Origin: Candidatus Tectimicrobiota bacterium
Lineage (GTDB): Bacteria; JACPUC01
DNA: 64,000 bases
Direction: 5' to 3'
Assembly: GCA_016192455.1 (NCBI GenBank)
Contig: JACPUC010000001.1
Location: forward strand, 242,110 to 306,109
The position numbers were made by a program, and so were the translations under genes. This document shows positions 52,684-60,710 of the stretch, one piece after another (the stretch's first letter is position 1; each line of letters opens with the position of its first letter). The notes under the pieces are model-generated. The model ran no database searches, was not told the DNA's origin, and saw only the letters and a program-made list of their open reading frames with translations.

Positions 52684-52819
52684 GTAAAGTTGAGACACTG
52701 CATCTTACGCGCCTGGATGTTGGGAGCTTCGGCGCGGGAATTATAGTATTCCTACACCGTCCTCTCCCATCAAAGTAAACAACAGCCCGTGAGGTACTGC
52801 GGGCGAGGAATCATCTCCT

Positions 52820-53995
52820 ATGTTCATCGACTTCTTCAGCACCCTTCGGAAGTACCGCGTGCCGGTCAGCCTGACGGAATGGTTGACCCTGATGGAGGCG
52901 CTGCGCCAGGGGCATGCGCTCTCCAGCCTCTACGTCTTCTACCACTTGGCGCGCTCCATCCTGGTCAAGGACATCGCGTACTACGATGCCTACGACCTTG
53001 CCTTTCAGGACTACTTCGAGGGGATCGAGTCGCCGGAAGAGGTGGCGCAGGATGTCCTGGAGTGGCTGGCGAACCCCAACAACGTCCTGCCGCCTCTCAG
53101 CCCCGAGGAGCTGGAGCAGCTTCGCGAGCTTGACCTCGACAAGATGCGGGAGTCGATGGAGGACCGCCTGGCTCAGGCGCGCTTGAATCGCCGCGAGCAG
53201 CAGGCGCGCAACGGCCAGGGGGAGGAGCGGCGTCGCGGCCGGGGCGGCCGCCAGGGCGGCGGGCAGGCCGAGGCCGAGGGCGAGGGGGGCCGGAGCGCCC
53301 TGCGCGCCGCCTCCGAGCGCCGCTTCAAGAACTACCGCGGCGACATCACCCTCGATGTGCGGCAGTACCGCCTGGCGCTGAAGCAGCTCCGCCTGTTCCA
53401 CCGCATCGGCCCGCAGGACGAGCTTGACCTCGACGGCACCATCGACGCCACCTGCCGCAACGGCGGGGATATCGACCTCGTCTGGCAGCGCGAGCGCAAG
53501 AACACCATCAAGCTCCTCCTGCTGATGGACAGCGGCGGATCGATGCTGCCCCATGGCCGGCTGCTGAACCGGCTCTTTACGGCGGCGAAGACCGCCACGC
53601 ACCTGAAGGAGTTTCAGCACTACTACTTCCACAACTGCATCTACGACTGGGTGTACAAGGACATCGCGCAGCGCGAGACGGTGAGCACCCTGCAGCTCTT
53701 CCGCACCCTGTCGGCGGATTACAAGGTCATCCTGGTGAGCGACGCCATGATGGCCCCCGAGGAGCTCCTCATGCCCTATGGCTCCATCGACTACTACCAG
53801 CAGAACGAGCTGCCGGGCATCGAGTGGTTGAAACGCCTGGCGCGCCACTTCACGCACACGGTCTGGCTCAACCCCGAGGAGACGAACTACTGGGTGCATC
53901 CGACGGTCACCCTCATCAAGCGGGTGTTCCCGATGTTCCCGCTGACGCTCGACGGGCTTAGCCGCGGCTTCAAGAAACTCATCGTGCGGAGCTGA
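52820..53995 (+). CDS. VWA-domain protein, CoxE-like
   Basis: 391 residues. N-terminal region FFSTLRKYRVPVSLTEWLTL is typical of CoxE-like VWA proteins; an Arg/Gly-rich linker (about 135-165) precedes the VWA domain with LLLLMDSGGSM near 240. The MIDAS motif DxSxS reads D-S-G-G-S, lacking the middle Ser. Partner of the MoxR ATPase upstream. Confidence 0.87.
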   Translation: MFIDFFSTLRKYRVPVSLTEWLTLMEALRQGHALSSLYVFYHLARSILVKDIAYYDAYDLAFQDYFEGIESPEEVAQDVLEWLANPNNVLPPLSPEELEQLRELDLDKMRESMEDRLAQARLNRREQQARNGQGEERRRGRGGRQGGGQAEAEGEGGRSALRAASERRFKNYRGDITLDVRQYRLALKQLRLFHRIGPQDELDLDGTIDATCRNGGDIDLVWQRERKNTIKLLLLMDSGGSMLPHGRLLNRLFTAAKTATHLKEFQHYYFHNCIYDWVYKDIAQRETVSTLQLFRTLSADYKVILVSDAMMAPEELLMPYGSIDYYQQNELPGIEWLKRLARHFTHTVWLNPEETNYWVHPTVTLIKRVFPMFPLTLDGLSRGFKKLIVRS

Positions 53996-54236
53996 TCCAC
54001 CTGCTCCCAGGCGGCGGCGGTCCTGGCGCTGGGCTGCCCGCGGGCGTCACCGTGGTTGACGAACCGGCGGGCGCGCTCACAGGGGGGGCATTCCCGCGGC
54101 GGTCGACGTGCCGCTTGGTCGGGGGGAATGTGCTCGACCGAGCGTGCCGGCTCCTTGTCCCGCCACCGCTGCTCAACCCCTCCGCCGGTCCGGTAAAACG
54201 CCAACGTCGCGACAGGCGGCAGGAAGGACGAGCCCC

Positions 54237-54674
54237 ATGGATCGACGCTTCACGCACGAGGTGCGGGTGCGCTGGCGGGATACCGACACGGCCTCGGAGG
54301 TCTTCTACCCGAACTACTTCGCCTTCGTGACCGATGCCGAGACCGAGTTCTTCCGCAGCCGCGGCCTGCCCCAGCAAGAGCTGATCCGCCGCTGCGGCAT
54401 TTACCTGCCGCGCGTCACCGTGCACGCGAGCTTTCGCGCCCGCACCCACTGGGATGATCTTCTGCAGGTGGCCATCTGGGTGGAGGAGCTGGCGGAGAAG
54501 CGCTACAAGCTGGGGTTCGAGATCACCCGGCAGGCGACGGGCGAGCTGGTCTCCGACGGCTACATCGTCAACGTTTGCGTGGATGCCGAGAAGCGCAAGA
54601 GCCGCCCCATCCCGGCTGAGATTCGCGACATCCTGCAGCCGCTCTGTCGGCCTCACGCGGTGCGGGCGAGCTGA
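54237..54674 (+). CDS. acyl-CoA thioesterase, 4HBT hot-dog fold
   Basis: 145 residues from ATG 54237. VRVRWRDTDTASEVFYPNYFAF is the 4-hydroxybenzoyl-CoA thioesterase/YbgC signature with catalytic Asp; VHASFRARTHWDDLLQVAIWV follows. Hydrolyses a CoA thioester, substrate unknown. Same strand as the epimerase fusion downstream. Confidence 0.88.
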   Translation: MDRRFTHEVRVRWRDTDTASEVFYPNYFAFVTDAETEFFRSRGLPQQELIRRCGIYLPRVTVHASFRARTHWDDLLQVAIWVEELAEKRYKLGFEITRQATGELVSDGYIVNVCVDAEKRKSRPIPAEIRDILQPLCRPHAVRAS

Positions 54675-54808
54675 GCCGGCATGATCGATGGGCAGACCTG
54701 GAGGGGCTGTGCTATCCTAGCCCGGCGCTGGGCCCGGCGCTGGAGAGGAGGGGTACGGCATGCTGCGTCGGCAAGCCGGCGCGCCACCGCCCGAGGATAG
54801 GCAGGCTG

Positions 54809-55846
54809 ATGAGTAGCCAGGCTCCCTTGATCAGGAAGATCGATCACCTCGGTATCGCCGTTGCCGATCGGGAGGCCGCCCTGCGTCTGTTTCACGACTG
54901 CCTGGGCTTGCCCGTGGGCGGCGAGGAGGAAGTGGCGCAGGACCGGGTGCGAACCACCTTCATCTCAGCCGGCGAGGTGAACCTGGAGCTGCTCGAAGCC
55001 ACCGACGCCGAGAGCCCGGTGGCGAAGTTCCTGGCCAAACGGGGCGGCGGCGTGCACCACCTGACCTTCCTCGTCGATGATCTGCAGGCGGCCCTCGAAC
55101 ACTGCCGCAGCCGAGGCGTGCGCCTCATCGACGAGACGCCACGCCGCGGCGCCCACAACGCCTGGGTGGCGTTCCTGCACCCGAAGGATACCGCCGGGGT
55201 GCTCGTGGAGCTGAAGCAGGGCGAAGCCGCTGCCGCCGAGATCGGCACGCCGGCGACACGACGCATCGCCTGGGATCGCCTGGCCGCCAGGCCCGCCGGG
55301 CTGGTGCGCCGGCAGACGAGCGCCCTCGCGGTGATCGACGTGCAGGAGAAGATGCTTCCCGCCCTCGAACCGCAGCAGCGCTTCCTGATGATGAAGAATC
55401 TGCGGCTCCTGCTGCGCTCCGCGCCGGTCCTCACGCTGCCGGTGCTGGCGACGGAGCAGTATCCCAAGGGCCTGGGGAGAACCGCCGCGGAGCTCCAGGG
55501 TCTCCTTGCCGGCTATCCCTGCGTAGAGAAGGTGAGCTTCAGCGCCTGCGGGGTGGAGGCGTTCCAGACGCACCTGGCGGCGACGCGGGCCACGCAGATC
55601 GTCCTGACGGGGGTGGAGACGCATGTCTGCGTCCTGCAGACGGGCCTGGGGCTGCTGCACGCGGGCTTCGAGGTGCACGTGGCGGCCGATGCCGTCTGCT
55701 CGCGCACGTCGCGCAACCACGAGGCGGGGTTGGCGCTCCTGGCTCGGCAGGGCGCCGTGATCACGACGAGCGAGGCGGTGCTCTTCGCCCTGCTGGAGCA
55801 GGCGGGGACCGACGAGTTCAAGGCGATCTCGCCGCTGCTCAAGTAG
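54809..55846 (+). CDS. fusion: methylmalonyl-CoA epimerase-like VOC domain + isochorismatase-like hydrolase
   Basis: 345 residues. Residues 1-140 are a VOC fold: IDHLGIAVAD (metal His13), VNLELLE (Glu60), GGGVHHLTFLVDD (His84) and GVLVELKQG (Glu134), matching methylmalonyl-CoA epimerase. Residues 171-335 are a cysteine hydrolase of the isochorismatase superfamily: ALAVIDVQEKM (Asp177), VEKVSFSAC (Lys241), GVETHVCVLQT (Cys274), so both active sites look complete. The frame is continuous through the linker (141-170). I know no standard pathway that joins them. Confidence 0.85.
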   Translation: MSSQAPLIRKIDHLGIAVADREAALRLFHDCLGLPVGGEEEVAQDRVRTTFISAGEVNLELLEATDAESPVAKFLAKRGGGVHHLTFLVDDLQAALEHCRSRGVRLIDETPRRGAHNAWVAFLHPKDTAGVLVELKQGEAAAAEIGTPATRRIAWDRLAARPAGLVRRQTSALAVIDVQEKMLPALEPQQRFLMMKNLRLLLRSAPVLTLPVLATEQYPKGLGRTAAELQGLLAGYPCVEKVSFSACGVEAFQTHLAATRATQIVLTGVETHVCVLQTGLGLLHAGFEVHVAADAVCSRTSRNHEAGLALLARQGAVITTSEAVLFALLEQAGTDEFKAISPLLK

Positions 55847-55947
55847 GTGCAGGGACGGGCCCAGACCCTCGCCGCGGCCGCGATTCCGCCCACCCAGCCG
55901 CCGCGGTTCGCTTGCAGGAGCGGCTCTGCCGCTCACACTGGGAACCC

Positions 55948-57687
55948 ATGCAGCCCCGCCATCATCGCACCGTCGAATGGGTGGTCCGCCGGCCCGACGC
56001 GGCGGTGGTGCAGCGTCTGACGCGAAGCCTGAAGATTCCCCCCTTGCTCGCCCTCCTCCTGCACAACCGCGACCTCGCCGACCTGAGCGAGGCGCGGCAC
56101 TTCCTTGCAGCCTCCCTCGATCACCTGCACAGCGCCGAGGAGCTGCCGGGCATGGAGCGCGCGGCGCAACGCCTCGCCGACGCGGTGCAGGGCGGCGAGC
56201 GCCTGGCGGTGTACGGCGACTACGACGTCGACGGCACCAGCGGCACCGCGCTCCTGGTGCGCTTCTTCCGCGAGCTCGGCGCGCCGGTGACCTACCACAT
56301 CCCAAGCCGCTTCGAGGCGGGGTATGGCCTCAACCTCGACGACGTGGAGCGGCTCATCAACGATGGCGCCCGGGTCCTCATCACCGTCGATTGCGGCACG
56401 ACCAACTACGCCGAGGTCGATCATGCCCAGGGCCGAGGGGTGGACGTCATCGTCGTCGATCACCACCACACCCCGAACCAGCCCCTGCGGGTGACGGCGC
56501 TCGTCAACCCCAAGCTCGCCGGCTGCAGCTACCCCTGGCCGCACCTCGCCAGCGTGGGCCTCTGCTTCAAGCTTGCCCACGCGGTGCGGCGCCTGCTCCA
56601 CCAGCGCGGCGTGAGCAAGCTGCCGAACCTGAAGCGCTCCCTCGACCTCGTGGCGCTCGGCACCATCGCCGACCTGGTGCCGTTGCGCGGGGAGAATCAC
56701 ACGCTCGTCCGGCATGGCCTGGAGGAGCTGACGCAGACAAAGAAGGTTGGCGTGCAGGCTCTCAAGGAGGTCAGCTTCCTCAGCGGCGAGACGATCAACA
56801 CCGGCCACGTCGGCTTCCGCCTGGCGCCGCGCCTGAATGCCGCGGGCCGCATGGAAGACGCGCGGCTGGCCGTCGAACTCATGCTCACCGAGGACCGCCG
56901 CCGCGCCGCCGAGCTGGCGGGGCAGCTTGACGCCTTGAATCGCAGCCGCCAGGAGACCCAGGAACAGATCGTCGAGGAGGCGCTCGTCCTCGCCGAGCAG
57001 CAGCTTGCGGCAACGGGCGGGCCGGGGCTCGTGGTGGCCTCGCAGGGCTGGCACATCGGCATCGTGGGGATCGTCGCGGCGCGCCTCGCGGAGACGTTCC
57101 ACCAGCCGACGCTCGTCATCGCCGTCGAGGGGGCGGAATGCCGCGGCTCCGGGCGCAGCGTCCAGGGGGTGGACCTCTACCGTGCCCTGAAAGAGTGCGA
57201 CGACCTCTTCACGAAGTTCGGCGGCCACACCCACGCGGTCGGCTTCTCGATGCCCGCCGGCTACCTCGACGGCTTGCAGCGGCGGTTCCGCAAAGCTGTC
57301 CTGGCGCAGGTGGGGGAGCAGCCGCCGGGCCCGAAGCTCGTCATCGACGCCGAGGTGGAGCTGGCGGCGCTCGACTTCGCCTTCGTCTCCTCCCTCGACC
57401 GCATGGCGCCGTTCGGCATCGACAACCCGGCGCCCGTCTTTTGCGCCCGCGGCGTGACGGTTCTCGGCGAGCCCCGCCTCATGGGCCGGGAGAAGCAGCA
57501 CGTGCGCCTGCAGGTCAAGCAGAACGCCACGGTCTCCGCCGCCGTCGGCTTCAACCTGGCGTCAAGCCTGCGGGGGTTTGACTGGCGCGGCCGTCGGGCC
57601 GATATCGTCTTTCGCCCCAACCTCAACACCTGGAACGGCACCACTCAGGTGCAGCTCCAGCTCCAGGATCTGCGGCCCGCGGAGTAA
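55948..57687 (+). CDS. recJ: single-stranded-DNA exonuclease RecJ
   Basis: 579 residues. DHH phosphoesterase motifs: AVYGDYDVDGTSGTALL, ITVDCGTTN, VIVVDHHHTPNQ; later LGTIADLVPL and the DHHA1 signature FGGHTHAVGFSM, then an OB-fold C-terminus. 5'-3' ssDNA nuclease for recombination and mismatch repair. ATG 55948. Length normal. Confidence 0.95.
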   Translation: MQPRHHRTVEWVVRRPDAAVVQRLTRSLKIPPLLALLLHNRDLADLSEARHFLAASLDHLHSAEELPGMERAAQRLADAVQGGERLAVYGDYDVDGTSGTALLVRFFRELGAPVTYHIPSRFEAGYGLNLDDVERLINDGARVLITVDCGTTNYAEVDHAQGRGVDVIVVDHHHTPNQPLRVTALVNPKLAGCSYPWPHLASVGLCFKLAHAVRRLLHQRGVSKLPNLKRSLDLVALGTIADLVPLRGENHTLVRHGLEELTQTKKVGVQALKEVSFLSGETINTGHVGFRLAPRLNAAGRMEDARLAVELMLTEDRRRAAELAGQLDALNRSRQETQEQIVEEALVLAEQQLAATGGPGLVVASQGWHIGIVGIVAARLAETFHQPTLVIAVEGAECRGSGRSVQGVDLYRALKECDDLFTKFGGHTHAVGFSMPAGYLDGLQRRFRKAVLAQVGEQPPGPKLVIDAEVELAALDFAFVSSLDRMAPFGIDNPAPVFCARGVTVLGEPRLMGREKQHVRLQVKQNATVSAAVGFNLASSLRGFDWRGRRADIVFRPNLNTWNGTTQVQLQLQDLRPAE

Positions 57688-57720
57688 CCGCGCCGGCAGG
57701 CTATCCCCCGGACCTTCACC

Positions 57721-57987
57721 CACCGTTCACAGCTTATCTCCTACGTCCACATTCCTGTGAGCGACAAGGGCTCGGCCTGGCTCAGGAAGGACACCTGCGC
57801 GCCCTTCGACGGCGTGCTCACGACAGAGGGCGATGCGAAGTGGGCCGAGGCGGCATCAGAGGTAATAACGAAGCGGAGGTGGCAAGTACATGTTAGCCCA
57901 TCGGTAGATTCCTACGAGGAGGCATTCCTTCGAGAGGTGACGAGTAGGGCGCTCTGCCGATTGTATTTGCCCCAGGGGGGGTATTAG
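57721..57987 (+). pseudogene. fragment homologous to the 15.7-kb phage-like scrap
   Basis: Frame LISYVHIPVSDKGSAWLRKD then CAPFDGVLTTEGDAKWAEAA, aligned with 15690-15830. No good start codon except GTG 57757; the C-terminal part (VDSYEEAFLREVTSRAL) looks degenerate. Marks the end of the host-like GC-rich genes after recJ. Confidence 0.5.
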
Positions 57988-58009
57988 GATGGCGCCCCCT
58001 GTATTTTTT
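57973..58009 (+). terminator. intrinsic terminator
   Basis: CAGGGGG pairs with CCCCCTG (57973-57979 with 57995-58001), followed by TATTTTTT. Proper stem plus T tract on the plus strand; probably ends the recJ transcript. Confidence 0.7.
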
Positions 58010-58133
58010 GGTCTACTTTTGTGGCGTGGGGGGGGTGAAAACCCCGATTAGCCTCCACCCCAACCCAAGACCGATGAACACCGCCCGAATGACTATTTTT
58101 TCTCTGGATCGGCGCTTAATAACAAGGAGGCGA

Positions 58134-59132
58134 TTAACGGTGACGCTTTTTCCCCTTGGATTTTGATTTACTGCCACCTGTTCTAGGTCCATGTTGTTGG
58201 ACCATTATGCGAGCGAGTTTAATAAAAGCCTTTCCTTCATGATTTTCTATGATCTTCACCGCGTTCGTTCCTTGAAAGGTGTGTGTTGTGGCATGAAATA
58301 TTGAAAGGAAAATATCTTGCATGACTTGATCTTGTTCAAGATGTTCGATTTTCAGTCCCTGCTGTTCAAGCTCAGATCGTGGAATGTGTCTACTGTGAGT
58401 TTTCCAGTGACCATGGGAAGATAACCATTGTGCTATTTCTGCGGGTTTTGTTGTATACCTCTCTTCCGGAACATTCCGGAACATGTATGATGTTAGCCAA
58501 CGCTTAACTAATTCCTTGGAAAGTTCTATGGCTCGCTCGCATTGCAATAAGAGGTCCGGTCCATATTGTCCTAGCATCGGATACCAAGCTGCAAGGCTTG
58601 ACTGGTCGGTTGCACCTGAAAGAGCCTTATCAAATTGGTCGAGAATCGCTTGGGCAGGGACCATGCGCAATCCCAGCGGGGTGGGCAGGAGTAACTGTGG
58701 GTCAATCGGCCCCAAGAAAGAATGCTTGCCCATTACAATTATATCAGCAGCACAAGCAATCATGGTCGCCGCCGACATTGCAAGACTCGGAACAATAACC
58801 TTGATGTGATCAAACTTTGAACGTAAGTATGAGACTATTGCTTCCGCTACTGTCGGCGAGCCTCCCGGACTATGTAAAATAAGGTCGAGCTGAGTACCAG
58901 AAAGGCCGTGAAGAACCTCCATAAAGCCCTGTAAATCTTCCTCTGCTATAGATATAACATCAGGATCGATATGTGGATCTGGTTGCGTCCATTTGGTTGC
59001 GTAAAGAATAGTATTACGTTGGGAGTGCTCTTTTGCGCTTACAAGGTATCTTCGCCTCACTAGATCAAATTCGCTTCCGTCCCCTTTGTGGTTTTTTTGC
59101 AGCTCATTAAGTATCTCAGACCATGTTGGCAT
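58134..59132 (-). CDS. SDH_sah-family serine peptidase (ClpP/SppA-like fold)
   Basis: 332 residues, markedly AT-richer than its surroundings. LDLILHSPGGSPTVAEAIVS (oxyanion Gly-Gly), then VIVPSLAMSAATMIACAADI with the catalytic Ser in AMSAAT, and GKHSFLGPIDPQL; this is the serine dehydrogenase-proteinase family (PF01972-type). C-terminus is Lys/Ser-rich (GGSKSKSKGKKRHR). Probably a membrane-associated or cytosolic protease. Transferred gene by composition. Confidence 0.8.
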   Translation of the reverse strand: MPTWSEILNELQKNHKGDGSEFDLVRRRYLVSAKEHSQRNTILYATKWTQPDPHIDPDVISIAEEDLQGFMEVLHGLSGTQLDLILHSPGGSPTVAEAIVSYLRSKFDHIKVIVPSLAMSAATMIACAADIIVMGKHSFLGPIDPQLLLPTPLGLRMVPAQAILDQFDKALSGATDQSSLAAWYPMLGQYGPDLLLQCERAIELSKELVKRWLTSYMFRNVPEERYTTKPAEIAQWLSSHGHWKTHSRHIPRSELEQQGLKIEHLEQDQVMQDIFLSIFHATTHTFQGTNAVKIIENHEGKAFIKLARIMVQQHGPRTGGSKSKSKGKKRHR

Positions 59133-59146
59133 ACCTCCCCCTATGG

Positions 59147-59374
59147 CTATATGGGGTTAACCTGTGGTCCGGAAGAGCTTGAAGACGAGATATGTTGTTT
59201 TAGCCCAGAGACGCGACGATGCGTCATGGCAGCCGATTCTAGGGCTTGATATTGTCCATATACTTCAATCATCTCCTTTATCCCTGGTTGTTGCAGTGCC
59301 CGCCTGAGAATTTCGTTGGCCTTCTTTGCCCTCTCCCTCGGGGGAATTGTTCTTTCTTCAATGTCGCTTGCCAT
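59147..59374 (-). CDS. small partner protein of the SDH_sah peptidase
   Basis: 75 residues from ATG 59374 with AAAGGGGG nine bases upstream. Helical: MASDIEERTIPPRERAKKAN, REVRR-like AKKANEILRRALQQPGIKEM. Fourteen bases before the peptidase gene, so one operon. Not recognised. Confidence 0.5.
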   Translation of the reverse strand: MASDIEERTIPPRERAKKANEILRRALQQPGIKEMIEVYGQYQALESAAMTHRRVSGLKQHISSSSSSGPQVNPI

Positions 59375-59431
59375 TTTACGCATCCCCCTTTCACTGGGCA
59401 ATTTCTGCATCGCCAGGACACCCGCCCCCAT

Positions 59432-59856
59432 CCACTGTGGTTCTCAGTCGCGCATCCAGCCTCCGCGCTCTTCGACTATGGACTGCCTCTACCACAAATC
59501 TGTGACAATGTAAAGGCAATGTCAATGCCAGGCCCCCTCCACCGCGGTCCGCCAGCAGGAGCTATACTGCGTTACATAGCCAATCCGTTGAAATACTGGT
59601 GGTTACGGTCAGATCCTCATCTCGAGCGGGGAACCGTTTACATGCCGCCAACCACCCATTGTCTTTACATTGTACGCCTCCAACATCCTCTTGACTACCT
59701 CAATGACCGTGGCGCGTATTCTTGGAGGGGCTCATTGCAATTCCCGCACCATCTGGTAGAGCTGCCCATCCTCCTCCCGCCGGACCACCACCTGCTCCTC
59801 GCGGTGCTTCTTCTGCTCCTTAGGATAGAGCCTCAGCTCCCGCGTCCTTCGTTCCC
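59432..59856. other. junction region between AT-rich operon and phage tail genes
   Basis: Minus strand carries a short frame ending at 59737 (LRLYPKEQKKHREEQVVVRR, then ...QLYQMVRELQ) that overlaps the end of the tail-chaperone extension; it lacks a clear start and could be the next small phage gene. Further on, an unassigned piece ATVIEVVKRMLEAYNVKTMG (no start). No att-like repeat identified. Confidence 0.35.
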
Positions 59857-60300
59857 CTACCGCCCCATCAACGCCTCACGACGGATCAGGCCAGGATTCG
59901 GTGAGCCAAACGCGCCGCAGCCCGCGCCGTCGCCAATGGCGCTCCCCTGCAAGCGACTCGTCTGCAGCCGGTGCATCTCCGCGATGAGGCGGAAACGCTG
60001 CGCCAGCACCCAGGCCTCGTCCTCGCCGAGGTCCAGGGGGTCGAGGGCGGTGGCCAGCTCGACGCCGAGGTGGTGGATGAGGTCGTAGCGCTCCCAGGCC
60101 TCCTGGTTGTCGTGGCTGAGGCGGACGATGCCGCGCGGCCCGAACTGAGCTTCGCATCCCTCGCAGTCGCGGAACCGGCCTCCCATCTGACGATCCAGCT
60201 CCTCGTCGGCCCGGCAGGCGGCGCAGCCGGCGAAGGCGGGGAAATCAAGACGGAAGGAGAGGTAGTCGGCCAGGTTGCGAAGCTCGGCGGCTAGTTTTTT
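59857..60300 (-). CDS. tail chaperone T extension, expressed by -1 frameshift
   Basis: Open -1 frame entered at the slippery site. It reads KLAAELRNLADYLSFRLDFP, then AGCAACRADEELDRQ, CEGCEAQFGPRGIV (four Cys, possible metal site) and ends ALMGR. There is no good start of its own near the N-terminus, which supports translation only as a G-T fusion of about 254 residues. In lambda-like phages GT bridges the tape measure and tail tube protein. Confidence 0.75.
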   Translation of the reverse strand, partial: KKLAAELRNLADYLSFRLDFPAFAGCAACRADEELDRQMGGRFRDCEGCEAQFGPRGIVRLSHDNQEAWERYDLIHHLGVELATALDPLDLGEDEAWVLAQRFRLIAEMHRLQTSRLQGSAIGDGAGCGAFGSPNPGLIRREALMGR

Positions 60301-60620
60301 TCCGCGCCCACCTCCGCCGCGTCGGTGGCCGAGATGGCGGTGATGACGCGCGTCACGGTGTCCGGCGGCAGATCGAGGAGCAGCTCGATGTTGAACGGCA
60401 CGGTCTCGCCGCGCTCATCAACAAAGCCGTACCAGTCCACCACGCAGGCGCGCAGGGTGTTCTCGGCCACCTGCGCCCAGTCGCAGACGCCGTTGCGGTC
60501 GGTGGCGCGGCGGATGAAGGCGTGCTGCTGCTTCTGGCTGAGGCGGCGATAGTAGACGCCCGCGTCGGACGCGAGGCTGAGCCTGAAGCGCTCGGTATCT
60601 TTGCGAATCGTGATCGGCAT
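60291..60620 (-). CDS. phage tail assembly chaperone G
   Basis: 109 residues from ATG 60620 with a GGAGGAG site: MPITIRKDTERFRLSLASDA..., VCDWAQVAENTLRACVVDWY, ending VGAEKN. Position after the tail tube gene and before a -1 frame extension is the classical chaperone arrangement. A slippery heptamer A-AAA-AAC stands at the stop. Confidence 0.78.
   Translation of the reverse strand: MPITIRKDTERFRLSLASDAGVYYRRLSQKQQHAFIRRATDRNGVCDWAQVAENTLRACVVDWYGFVDERGETVPFNIELLLDLPPDTVTRVITAISATDAAEVGAEKN
60294..60300 (-). promoter_or_regulatory. programmed -1 frameshift site (A AAA AAC)
   Basis: On the minus strand the heptamer A AAA AAC is in the correct phase of the G frame and is followed at once by TAG. 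A shift of -1 opens the T frame for 145 more codons. Confidence 0.78.
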
Positions 60621-60642
60621 TGGATTCTCCTCCACCTGGATG

Positions 60643-60703
60643 GTCCGCGGATTACACAGATGACGCAGATGAGGAATCGGCGCAATCGGCGCAATCCGCG
60701 GAC
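60643..60703. repeat. inverted repeat family C, copy 6
   Basis: TCCGCGGATTACACAGATGA... mirrored as ...GGCGCAATCCGCGGA, between the tail tube and chaperone genes. Confidence 0.8.
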
Positions 60704-60710
60704 CCCTCGC

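Noticed and set aside
57973..58130. G-rich stretches after recJ as a regulatory element
   Set aside because: The first part forms a normal intrinsic terminator; the later run of G does not pair into anything specific.
50264..59856. Integrative element carrying recJ and moxR as cargo
   Set aside because: No integrase, transposase or terminal repeats were found in the block, and recJ is a housekeeping gene, so it is described only as a host-like block.
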